DNA from: Sitta carolinensis
Lineage: Eukaryota; Chordata; Aves; Passeriformes; Sittidae
Length of the DNA: 64,000 bases
Direction: 5' to 3'
Assembly (NCBI GenBank): GCA_032173965.1
Contig: CM063289.1
Coordinates: 26,809,690-26,873,689 of the forward strand
In this document: piece by piece, positions 48,201-59,048 of the stretch
Position numbering within the stretch: position 1 is the first letter of the stretch
Layout of the letters: each line of letters opens with the position of its first letter
Notes under the pieces: model-generated
The model's input: the letters and a program-made list of their open reading frames with translations, nothing else
What the model was told of the DNA's origin: nothing
Databases searched by the model: none
Made by a program: the position numbers and the translations under genes

Positions 48201-48337
48201 AGATGTTCTGGTTTGGATGAAGCAGCGTTTTCCAACAATGACAACAAATCTCATTAAAATGTTTGAGTAGCTCCAATCTCCAAAAGCACCAAATGGCTTT
48301 TTGAGCATCTTCAGATCCTGCAGCCTGAAACATTCAA
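45298..48337. other. Unique sequence, no gene recognised
   Basis: About 3 kb. It includes an A15 run at 46093-46107. At 45941-45985 a 45-base minus-strand segment has a good acceptor (ending GGGTTACACAG) and donor (GAA|GTGAGTG), but it is open in two frames and too short to judge. Confidence 0.4.
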
Positions 48338-48432
48338 CAACAATGTAACATTATTGTCACCCATCAGATAGGCAATAATTTGGAATTCACTTTGCATATC
48401 TGTAATGGGCCCACATCAATGGAGCTTTGTTT
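48338..48432. promoter_or_regulatory. SOX/POU-like motif cluster (speculative)
   Basis: Within 95 bases there are two SOX-type words facing each other (AACAATG at 48338-48344 and ATTGT at 48353-48357), an octamer-like TTTGCATAT (48391-48399) and a further SOX-type CTTTGTT (48425-48431). Such combinations occur in vertebrate neural and progenitor enhancers. Short motifs like these are frequent in AT-rich DNA, so this is only a candidate. Confidence 0.15.
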
Positions 48433-51400
48433 GCAAGAAATCTCTTACAAAAATGGAAAAAGGAAAATGCCATGAAATACCTCCAGCCTCTCAATGCCAT
48501 TCAGCAAGGATGCATTTTGGTCATTAATCATCCACATTTAGGCAAGCAGTTAGAAAAGCCCAGCTGTTCCAGACCACAATGCTTTCCTTTATTGCATTAA
48601 CGCCTCCCCACTAACGAGACAACTTCAACACATGATCCCCAAGAAGGGCCAGAACGCCTTATTCCCAACGTGGTCATTGTGGCATTGTTTTAGATTGAAA
48701 AGTTCATGGAGTTAATGCCTTTTTTAAAAGTCCCAGTTGAGCCTAATTATCTTGTGAAGTTTTGTGCAGGCGATATCTGATTTCCAACCAGCGCCGTGTT
48801 TACCCGGCGGCTCCCCGGACAGCACGGGGTCTCGGGGGACTCTGAGCATCAGAAAACTCATGTTTTCCCCTAAAAACCTTCACAGAAAGCACGGGCTGGG
48901 AGCAGTTTTGGACACACCACCCCTGCAGAGGTGCAGGTTTGGGATGGGGCTGGCTATGAAACACGCTCTGAGTTTCCAACAGGTGGGAGCTGCCTGGTGC
49001 ATTTAACCTGCTGCAGCGCTGCCCAAACGACGCCTCAGTCCTGCCCTTTCCAGAGATGTGCAGTGCAGAGCTGCAGCCTTTCCCTGGCTCCTCTCCAATT
49101 TAGGAGCTTTTTTTTCTCCCGTGGATCAGACATCCTGCTTCCAGCCTTCCTTTCCCTGACACTCACACCCACTTCTCCAGCAATGTGCTCCCTTTGCTTC
49201 CCACCCCTCGCCCTCCTACTCACCGGTGTCCAACCATTCCTGGAACTCCCAGGCCTGGGCTTTCCCAGGGGATTTGGTGCTGGGAGGGATTCAGGCACTG
49301 CTAAGCCACTCCAGGCTGCTGAGCATTCCCAGATAAAGCCTAAAGTATATTTTCCTGCATCCAGACGTTGCACATCCTCCTGCACAGGACCTTGATTCCT
49401 CATTTTCACCCCAGGACTGGGACTGCTCGCAGCCACTCCCTCCTTTTGGCAGTACCTCTCCCCATCCTTGCCTTCCAGGGACTGAATCCACCACTGTTCA
49501 AACCCACAGCTTTGGAGTGGGTTTAAAATTTCCCAGGACACATTCCTACGGCCTCTAGTTTCCAAACTCTCAGGAATTTGCCACACAAACGTATTCCTTC
49601 CCTTTATTTGTTTCTTCAAAGTAATTAGAGGGGGTATTGTTTGCTACCTGTCATACCTTGGTTTAAGCCATTTGGGAACAAAGAGAGAAAAGAAAAAAAA
49701 AGAAAAAAGGAGAGGCTTGCTGTGGATTAAGACTGCTGATTGTAGTAACAAGAGGAGGTATTTTAATGACAGGTTTAAGACTTGCTAAGTAACTGCCATG
49801 AGTATTATGAATACATTTTGTAACAGGGTAAGATTAAGAGATAATCCTTTAAAAAAAATTAAATATGGCAAATGGATTTTTGGATGAAAAATAAATACAA
49901 AAAACACCAAAAGCTTTTGGAAATTCTGCACAGGAAAAGTTTTCCCTAGAAATGTTGACTTGGTTAAATATTTTCAGGTCAGTGTCCTCGGCAGGATTAA
50001 GTTGGTGTGTCTTAATGTGAGTGGAACAGCGTTGATTTACACCTCGTTTAACTTGGGCATGTTTTAAATGAACCAACAAGCTCCTTGCCAAGCAGCAGCC
50101 TGGCATCCCCAGCCACAGGGAGAGTGGTGTGCAAGGAGCAAGCTTGAAAATGAGCCCTTGCTCCCAAACAATGCCGTTATTGATACCTAAATGTCATATG
50201 GAAATTTTGAGGACACTTGGGGCCTTTCTCTTTCCTGACTCCACAAAACTTGATCTTAACCCTTGCCCAGCTGACCAGCCATTAGCTTTTGGATTTGACC
50301 CTTTCATTCTGTATTCATCACGAGGAAGACAGGAAAAGCTCATTTTCACTCTTTATCAGCAGTGGGAATGAATTGGATGGGGCACATTCTTGGCTGTTTG
50401 TGCGTGGTTTTGTATCCACAAATCCATGCAGATCCCTGATGATAATGAAGCAGTTTCTGAGCAAGTTTTGGGGCCCTGCAAGACCAGCTGAAGACTTGAA
50501 TTCTTGTGTTTGGTGAGGGACAACGACTGCCAGCTGTAACACAAACCCAGCATTGACAGGAAGAACTCTGCCTTTCTGCTGGCCAGAAGAAACTGGGACT
50601 CTTCTCCTCACTATCTTTCTAAAATGACAGTTATTCCAGTACAAAGAGGAGTACAAATTTAGAAACGAGTTAAAAGTGTTTTCAGGAAGTGTTATAGGCC
50701 CTTTCAGTCAACTTGAAGCTGAGCTTCACCAGGTCTGTTTTCCAGCTGAAAAATCAGCTGCAGGACTTGGGGTCCACAGTGGGAATCTCTGGTCTGAAGC
50801 ATATCTGAACTTTTTCTTTGCAAGTAACACAATCTTTTTTCCAAGTGGGATGCTTTGATATTACCCACAGATGAGACACCTCAGGAGCCTTTCACTTAAA
50901 AGGAGTAGAGAAAAAAGTGGAAATAAAAATAAGAATTAATGGATCATTTTTGGTTTGAAGCATCCTATTAGCTCTTTACAGTCTATTAGGGGTAAGAGGT
51001 GATGATCACTTCCTGTCACACTGTGGGATAAATCCCAGCTGCCAAAGGCTGCACCCATGGATGGATCTTGGCCCCTTTTCACACCAAGGCAAGGCTTTAG
51101 TAAGTTGCTGCTGTGACATTACATTGCATTTTGGGGCTGTAGAAGGGCTTTATGGGATCAGAGAGAGAGAAATTACAGGAAACCAGTGTAAGTGAAGGAT
51201 AATGTAGCTCAAAAGGACAAAGCAGTTGTGACACAGCCTTCCTCAAGACCCTCTGGAATCAGTGCAGGACACTTCATGTCTAGGGACAGGTTCTGCAGCA
51301 AGCTCGTGGTTAAGTGTCCACTTAAGGTCTTTGGTCCACGGCCAGAAAGAAGCAAAAAACTGCTTTTTCTCCCAGAGAAACAGCTTCTTGCCAAGAATCC

Positions 51401-52220
51401 CTACACAAAGAAAACAAACACACAAGAAGGCACCATCACAGATACCCAGGGAGATAAGCTGCAAAAACATGTGCTCTGGGCAAAAGTGCAAGGTGCAGAA
51501 TGTGAGTTCATGGTCTACATGTGTTCTTCACTCCGCTTTGTTTGTTTTTACTCGGTTTTGATGTGTTAAATTAAGGGATAGTTCATGGCCATAAGTCATC
51601 TTCTTGCTGTTGGAAGCCAAATAGTGGGAAGCAGGTATCTTGAACATCAGAGACCAGCTGTTTCACAGGGAGACTTCAAATGCCAGAGTGAGAATATGAG
51701 CAGTTGTTCCGTGGCTTTACGGTGTTGAAGTAACTCCAAAGTTTCAGGAACAAAAATTGCCCTAGGTCCCGACTGCAAATTAGAAAGGGATGAAAATACC
51801 TGCTCCTCAAAGGGCTTCAGTTATTGAGATCATTAGTCTACCAGGGGTGAGACTGAATTCCTGTGATCCTACGTGGTGCAGTTGCTGCTCCAAAGGCTTT
51901 GCTTGGAGCGGGAGCAGCCTGTGCAGCACACAAAGTGGGGAATCTGAAAGGGTGATTCTGCCCCCACAGCTCAGGAGGAGGCAGGGAAAGATGATTCTCC
52001 TTCACCTGCCTCTTCCACACAGGGAGCAGGGACAGGCACGAGGCCAGCTGTGTCCCTCAGATGGCTGTGGTGTCCTCTCTCCTCCTGACATCAAAACAAG
52101 AAGGCTCCTGTCTCCAAATCCTTTTCCTTCCTCCCCTATTCTGTGCTTCCATCTGGAATAGCCCACATTTTTTCCTACTCTGCTTTCATCTGCTCCTTCA
52201 TCAGCTATTTTTGTGATCAG
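48433..52220. other. Unique sequence, with a CpG-rich patch at 48769-48840
   Basis: Eight CpGs occur in 72 bases at 48769-48840. GC content stays higher to about 49500, where open frames of 154 (plus) and 194 codons (minus) overlap without any domain, as chance frames do in GC-rich DNA. A purine-rich A/G run lies at 49683-49712. Nothing else is recognised. Confidence 0.4.
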
Positions 52221-52342
52221 ACAGGGCTGGAGGGGGCCTGAGCAGCCTGCTCTGGTTGGAGGTGCCCCTGCTCACAGTGACAGAGTTGAACTAGGTGATC
52301 TTCAAAGCCTCTTCCAATCCAAATCACTCTGCGGTCCTATAA
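52221..52342 (+). mobile_element. CR1 LINE 3'-end fragment
   Basis: 'GAGCAGCCTGCTCTGGTTGG', 'AGGTGCCCCTGCTCACAG', 'TTGAACTAGGTGATCTTCAA' and 'CTCTTCCAATCCAAATCACT' with a degraded tail GCGGTCCTATAAT. It is a diverged sense-strand copy. Confidence 0.9.
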
Positions 52343-52520
52343 TTTTCATCCAAGGTGGGGCCACATATTTACTATTAAATGTGGTCTGGCTGCTGAAGCT
52401 CTGTGTGCAACACACAGAGGTGGAAAATCTTGTAAAGACACAAGCAAAGAAATCACATAATTTGGAGGAGAGATGGATGCTCTCAACAGGTGCAAATAGC
52501 TAAATATTTTTATTCCCATT
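52343..52520. other. Spacer between opposed CR1 copies
   Basis: 178 bases of unique sequence between two CR1 3' ends that face each other. Nothing is recognised in it. Confidence 0.5.
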
Positions 52521-52968
52521 GTCAGAGAAGAACAGAGTAATTTGGGTTGGGAGGGATCTTTAAGGGTCATCTAGTCCAAATCCCCTGCAATAACAGGGAC
52601 ATCTTTAACTAGATTAGTTTTGTCAGTCCAAACTGGCTCCATCCCAACTGGCCTTGAATATTTCCAGAAATGGGGCAGCCACCACCACTCTGGAAACCTG
52701 TGTCAGTGTTTAACCACACTCATTGTAAAAACTTTTTCTTTATACCCAGTCTCAATCCACCCTCTTTTAGTTTAAAACCATCACTCTTTGTCCTGGTGCC
52801 AACAAGCCCTGCTGTAAAATTTGTCCTCTAAGAAATTTGTTCCCTTTAAGTATTGAAAGGCTGTAACAACATTGACCTGGAGCCTTCACTTTTCCAGGCT
52901 GAAAAACCCCAGCTCTCTCAGCCCATCTTCATGGAAGAGCTGCTCTATCCCTCTGACAAGAGGAACTT
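52521..52968 (-). mobile_element. CR1 LINE, 5'-truncated (~450 bp)
   Basis: The longest CR1 copy in the window, antisense. In order it has 'TAATTTGGGTTGGGAGGGAT', 'GGTCATCTAGTCCAAATCCC', 'TCCCAACTGGCCTTGAATAT', 'TTCCAGAAATGGGGCAGCCA', 'CTCTTTTAGTTTAAAACCAT', 'CACTCTTTGTCCTGGTGCCA', 'TTTCCAGGCTGAAAAACCCC' and 'AGCTCTCTCAGCCCATCTTC'. The latter parts reach the region just downstream of the reverse-transcriptase ORF in full CR1 elements. No ORF is intact. Confidence 0.95.
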
Positions 52969-55900
52969 GGGCAGCAAGACAAAGAAAAATCAAACTTTCT
53001 ACTGAATTTTCCCTTGCCAAACCCCTGACTTACAGCTGTTAATATTTAGAGAACATCATCCTAAAAGTGTAGTGCAGCAGTAAAATCTCAGTGTTGTCAC
53101 AACCTTGCTACTTGTGCATCTGGCAAGTGTGCTGTCGAGCACCAGGCTAAAAGCAGCAGCAATCAAGGCTGGAGGATGATCGAATATTTCTGGTTTGTGT
53201 TTCATTGTGATCACCATTTTTTATCTTTTTGTTTCATAACAGAGCATTTCAGGAGACAGTGGGGGAACTGCTGGAAGCCAAAGTCATGTCGCTCTGCTGG
53301 GCTGCACAGACCGTGGCTGGGAACCCAAATACAGTCCAATGCCTGTGAGACTGGGAGGGCTGGATCAAATAATAAAGGGAAATATAATTATTTACCCCCC
53401 CCCACAAACAAACAGTGAACTTCTCAGTTTGTTATTTATGGGTTTCATAGCTTCAAATATTCGCTGGAAGTGTTTCCAAGAGGTCTGCTGAAATTTTACC
53501 ACGAAGATAGCTTTCCTCATAAAATTCCAGAATTGAGATATTCATTCCTGGTTGCTCAATATTCAGCTCCCCAAGCAGGAAACAGAGGGTTTAAATCATC
53601 AGTGGCACACTGGGGCTTCAGAGAAATTAAACTAAGAAGTTTTTTAACACGCCTCAGTCGCCAGAAGAGTTTGCATAAAATGCATACCAATAAAGAAGGC
53701 TTTCATAGACTCATCCATCACTGCACACAGGGATTGGATACATCTGTTCATTTATTTCCAATGGATAACCCAATCTGTTCAGAACTAAAGGAAAGTCTGA
53801 GCCATTGAGTATCTCCCTTTTACATGCATCACAACTCATTGGTTCCTGTGATGCCAATGAAACCACCAACTAATGCACAGCTTGGCATCAAGGTTGTAGC
53901 TCTCCTGTATGTTTTCCTAAATCCAATTTAAAGTCATAATGTACTTTATTAGCTGCAGACAGAATATTTAAATTCAAAATATTTTTTTTAAAGCTTCATC
54001 TTTTGAAATGCCAATTGGTGATATTCAAGCCACATGTTAGCCACTTGGTTTTAGGGTAGAGGGTGGTACCTTAGTACAAACCTTTCTCTGTTTCTTGAAA
54101 AAACAACAATAAAACACCCTTTGCCTTTTATCCACATCTGGCTGCAGCAAAAACAGTGACCCATGGAATTCAAAATTTCATACTTCACTGCTGCAGGCAA
54201 AGTCCAGAGGTTACTCTTGCTGTGTTTGTGAAAGATGTAGCACTGTCAGAAGGAGAAGAGCTTATTGAAAAAACACGTGGGGGTTCTGTTTCCAAAAATT
54301 ATGGAATTAGTTGGTGATAAGAGACTTTTTAATGCCCTCTAGCCATTTGTGGGACTTAATAGGGAATGGTTCTGTTAATTGCAAGACAAGAGTAAAGAGC
54401 CCATGTGAGATCTTGAAGAGTGCCACCACCACCACCACAGCTCAGCTGCTCTCTGTTGCAACAGTAATATCTCTCCAAAGGCCTCCAGTTCCAAGGAATT
54501 AGGCATAAATAATAAAATAGGAGTAACCTTGGATCCAACCTTACACTAAAGATGTCACAATGCCATGATGACTCAAGCCCCACACAAATTCAGGGAGGGA
54601 AGGAGTTATCAGGAAGAGGAGGATGAATTTAAGTAATTTTCCCAATGCTGCCATTCATAAATTAGCTTTCTGCATTCCCAGGGACCATCAAGTAGAACAA
54701 AAATTTGGCCTGAATTGAGAAACTGGGAGCTCTACTCCAATCCACACTCAACAAAGCAGCTGCCATTGATAATACAGACCCTACAAGAGAGAGGAATGAG
54801 CCCAAAGACCAACACTATCATTTTACCATCCCTTCAGCTCATTGCTGGAGGTCACAAACTCATCCCTCATGTTCCTGTCCTCTTATGAAAGGAGTTCCCA
54901 TCTTTCTGGGCATTTTTTGGGGTGAGAAAGTACAGCTGGGTGAACACAACTCTGTGGAAATAGAGATGTGAGAAACCTCTGTCAGCCTCACTATCCCCAA
55001 ATGGATTTTTCCTCATGAGGAATGTAGATGGATGATGGAGCAGTGAAGAAGACAGCTCTCCAGGATCATGTCCTGTGGGAGAGGCTGTGCCCAGGGAGAA
55101 GGAGGGAGCAATGCTAGCACATGGAAATCCTCCCACCTTTGTCAGCAGGGAGCATCCTCTGCTCAGGGATTCTGGAGCATCCTGAAGAAAGGCCACTGTG
55201 ATGTGATTTACAGGGAATTCTGGGCTGTAATGAGCCCTCTGTGGAGCAGGAACAGGCCAGGAAATGTTCTTCTACACAGCAAATGCAGGAGTTTGGAGAC
55301 AGTTCCAACCAAACCCCTCTTCCATCCATTTTCCACCTCTTGTGTGGGAAGAGGCAGCAAAGCAGTGGCCAGGAGTGTCCCTGTGCCCCAGGGCTGGGCT
55401 GTCTCCATGTTGGGGTCCCTGCACAGAGATGCCAGAGGGTTTTGGGGCACAGCAGCACAACAGCAGATCATAAAAAGCTTCCCAACACCAGCAGGTCCTT
55501 GCTGTGCTTCCCCCCACCACATCCACTGCAAGATCCACGTGCTGCTCCTCCAAAGGGAAACGTCCAGATCCCAATTCTGGCTTTGTCTGGGATGCAAATC
55601 CCCTCATCTTCCATGTGTGTGTAGGGAGGGGGGTGGGGGATGACTTTACAGCTTTAATGACTGCAGAAAGATAATTCATCTGCCGGTAGGACCTTTAGGA
55701 AGCACATTTCCTTCTGCCGTGCATGTGACTCGGGAGAACATTTGGCTGACATCTTTCTTTGAAGCTCCCCAATCATCCTACATATCTACAAACCCCGAGC
55801 AGCAAACCATTGGCAGAACCACAGTTTCCACAATATTTTGATTAAGGAACAACTCGTCCTGTGTGCTTTGATGCTTCCTGGTCCTGGTGTTTCCTGGGGC

Positions 55901-58900
55901 AGGATTTCAGTTCCCCTTTCGAGGTACAGACTTAAAGATGTTTAAGTCCTCTCCTGACTTATCAGCCTCAGATTTCAGCACATGCCTTAATAACTCCTCT
56001 GAACATGCCTGAAATAGACGCAGGATGAGGAGAGCTGCCTGCTTATGCTCTTACATATGTGCTTACAAATCATCATGCACTGCAATAATTCAAACATCGA
56101 CAAATGGAGAACAAAACCAGCCTAACAAGTAAAAAATCACTTTATATATCTAGTGCCATTATCTATTCCTGTCAGGAGGAAGATCTGGGTAATAAACTCC
56201 CTATTATTTCTTTTAAACCCCAAGATGCGTAATTCACTCTCTCGTTTCAGCCATATGGGTTCTGTGGTAGAAATATTTCTTCCCATTTGGATCACCTAAG
56301 AGTTAACCTAGGAGAAACACGGAGCATACTAATGACACCAAGCCCATGCAGATAAACATCATATGCTTTCCAACTCCATCACATGGTTTTTATCAAGTGC
56401 TAAATTCCTCCATAATTCCCAAAATTGCATTCCAACCAGTTGACATCCACATTAGCTGGATGTTAATCCAGTTAAAAATAAATGCAAATTTTCAGATGAA
56501 AATGAACTCATATGTGCTTGGAAAACAAACCATTCCAGTTTGCTGTCTTTTGGGAAACATCAGCAGTCTTTCTGCCCTGATCCTTTCAAGAGTTGAGAGG
56601 GTTGCTTGAAAAAGTGTGTCTTAAGAGGCCAAAGGGAAAGGAAAGGGAGGGGGTGACTGCCCAGCTTCTCTGAAGGTGACCTTCATCCTCACTTCTAAGG
56701 TCCTGTGGTTTGCCTAGCAAGCCAAAGGGAATGGCCCTGCCACCCATCCAGGTCTCCATCCCACTTTACATGGATTTCCTACGGCATTGTTCCAGTTACA
56801 GGGAGATGTGATTAATGAGAACAGCTTTTCTGGTGTATTAGCACAGTCTTTAAAGAGAAATGTAATCAAACTGGTATTCCTGCTTTCCTTTCCTCTCCAG
56901 ACCGTTCATCCATCCATCCTCTTCCAGGGTTATCCATACCAGCACCATCTGCTGAGTCCCAGTGTTACTGCAAGCTCCTGAAGAAAGCCTTGGACAGGGA
57001 GGAAGCCCCAGAGCTGAAGGGATACTCAGACCCACGTGGAGAAGCTCTGGTTATGACATCTGAGCCTGCTCCACGCAGCTCTTGCCCCCAGCCTCATTTA
57101 CCTGCCTGGTTTTCTCCCCAGAGCTCCCAGGCTGCCCATGCAATAACACAGAGCAGCATTCCCATAAGCCTGGGAGGGGCTGGCCCATGCTGGGATGGAG
57201 TCTGTGTCCCTGATTACAAGTGCTTTAATGTCCATTTCCCCACTCCTTTGATCCTGCCCATGGCATGCAGAAGAAAGGCAAATCTGGCTTTTGTCTGAAG
57301 CACATTTAACCCCGCTGCCCAGAAATGGGACCTTGTCAGTCAGTGGATTTCATGGGTGGATGAATGGGATCACAGCAGTCCTCAGTTCATTAAAAACAAA
57401 AGGCCCTCCTAGCTCTTATTCAGATCTATTAGGAAATTAATGTATTTAATGTCAGACCTTAATGGTAACAGAACACAGTATTATTACTTTTATATGACAA
57501 ATACAAGCAGTAGCTAAATAGCTCATCAGCTCCTGAGCTGCAGTGGATTTCAGACAAGCTTCTGCTGCCCAGCTGGTACAAAATCCTCAGTAATGGACCA
57601 CAGATGGTACCACTGTAGCCAGGGGTTGAGCAGGCATGCTGCTAAATTGGTCTGCAAACAGCAGCCTGGACCTTGGGATTGCATGTCCCTCTCTCCAGCC
57701 AGGATTTTCAGAGGAGTTTGATGTGGGGAGCCAAGCGTGGCCACTTTTTTGCTTTTTGGTTTTGGTTTTTTTTAACTTCAGGAACTCCAGCCTGATTTCA
57801 AGTCTTCTGTACCTGCTAACCTGCTTCTTCCTTAAAGAAATTAAGCATTTGTCAGGCAAATGTTCATGTCTCTGCATCTTTTTTATAGCAGATGCTGATG
57901 AAAGTGTGAGAGAGATTCCCAGTAAACCAGTGGTGTTGTTGAGCTGTGGGCTGGTGCATTTAAGTATAGTGCTCCAAAAACTTTCTTTGGTGTTTGCTAC
58001 TGGGAGAGTCTGCAGCACAGTGTCCTCTCCTGAGAGGAAATTGTGCCAGAAGTGGGATGGATGGGATAAAACTGAGCCCTCTGGACTTTTAGTGCCGAGA
58101 TTCAGAAGAAAGACTCACGGGCACAAAGTTTGGAGGGATGGATAGGTCCAGCTGCCTCTGAAATACACCCATGGCACGTTGCTGGGCTTCCACCCTCCTG
58201 AATCTATATTGCTGCATAACCTCATTTATTCACTGCCACAGACATGAAAGGTGATGCTGATTTCAAAACAGGAGCAAAACAACAACAGGGACATTTTTGG
58301 GCTTAAGAAGTTTTCCATTCAGGTCCCACCAAAGGCACCACAGCACGTGTCTGAAGAGCACCAGCTCCTGTCCCTGCACTTGGAGGTGCACTGCCAGTTA
58401 ACATTGCATTCAAACAGTCACCAAAATGAAATAAATCCCTCAACAGCAGTCAGAACCAAAAGTTATTCCCTTGCTCATGCCAGGACCACGCACAGCAAGA
58501 ATGGAATTTCCCTGAACCAAACTCACTGCCAGTGGTGAGGTGTAATGAGAAAACAGCTTGCTACCAGGAGGGAAGTTGGAAAGCTGGAAAAGCCTTCATG
58601 GTTTGCCTGTAATAAAGAGGCTGGAATAATCTTTATATTATTGTTGTAATATAGAACATTATTATAATACCCCTCTGAAATTTCCTGTCTTGATCACTGC
58701 TTGCTGTGTGCACCCATGGCAGATAAACACCTTCTTCCTGATCTGTTCACTGATGCAGTCACTTATCAGATAAAGAGAGCCCCATGTACATCCAGCAGAC
58801 AGAGTTAAAGCTCCTCCATCCCTAAAACAGGCACGTTTTGAGTGCAGTTATCCACTGGGGCTGTCCCAGGGGATGTGGTTGACTCTCATCAAAGGTTTCC

Positions 58901-58970
58901 CACCAGGACGGGGTGTCAGTCCTGGAGCATCGTTCTGCTCCTGCACGTGGGCTCCACACTGCAGGAGGTG
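52969..58970. other. Unique sequence, no gene recognised
   Basis: About 6 kb. At 53243-53344 a plus-strand segment lies between a strong acceptor (TTTTTGTTTCATAACAG) and a GTGAGA donor and is open in two frames, but no family is recognised. A C9 run is at 53395-53403 and a (CCA)n microsatellite at 54424-54439. GC-rich 55050-55640 holds overlapping open frames on both strands without domains. Confidence 0.4.
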
Positions 58971-59048
58971 CAGGCAGCCAAGAGCAATCCCCTGTGATCT
59001 CAAAACAGGCAGCCAAGAGCAATCCCTTGTGATCTCAAAACAGGCAGC
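58971..59048. repeat. 35-bp tandem duplication
   Basis: Unit 1 (58971-59005) and unit 2 (59006-59040) start CAGGCAGCCAAGAGCAATCC and end GTGATCTCAAAA. They differ at one position (CCCCTG against CCCTTG). A third partial copy CAGGCAGC starts at 59041. One difference in 35 bp suggests a recent event, possibly variable in the population. Confidence 0.95.

Noticed and set aside
49035..49619. 194-codon minus-strand frame
   Set aside because: It lies in GC-rich DNA where stops are rarer, overlaps a 154-codon plus frame and shows no recognisable domain.
53243..53270. GDSGG serine-protease motif in a plus-strand frame
   Set aside because: The surrounding residues lack the Cys and Pro expected around the catalytic Ser of trypsin-like proteases, and no other protease motif is nearby.
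55068..55679. Cluster of six overlapping frames of 69-191 codons on both strands
   Set aside because: Many open frames on both strands at once is typical of low-stop GC-rich sequence. None has domain content.
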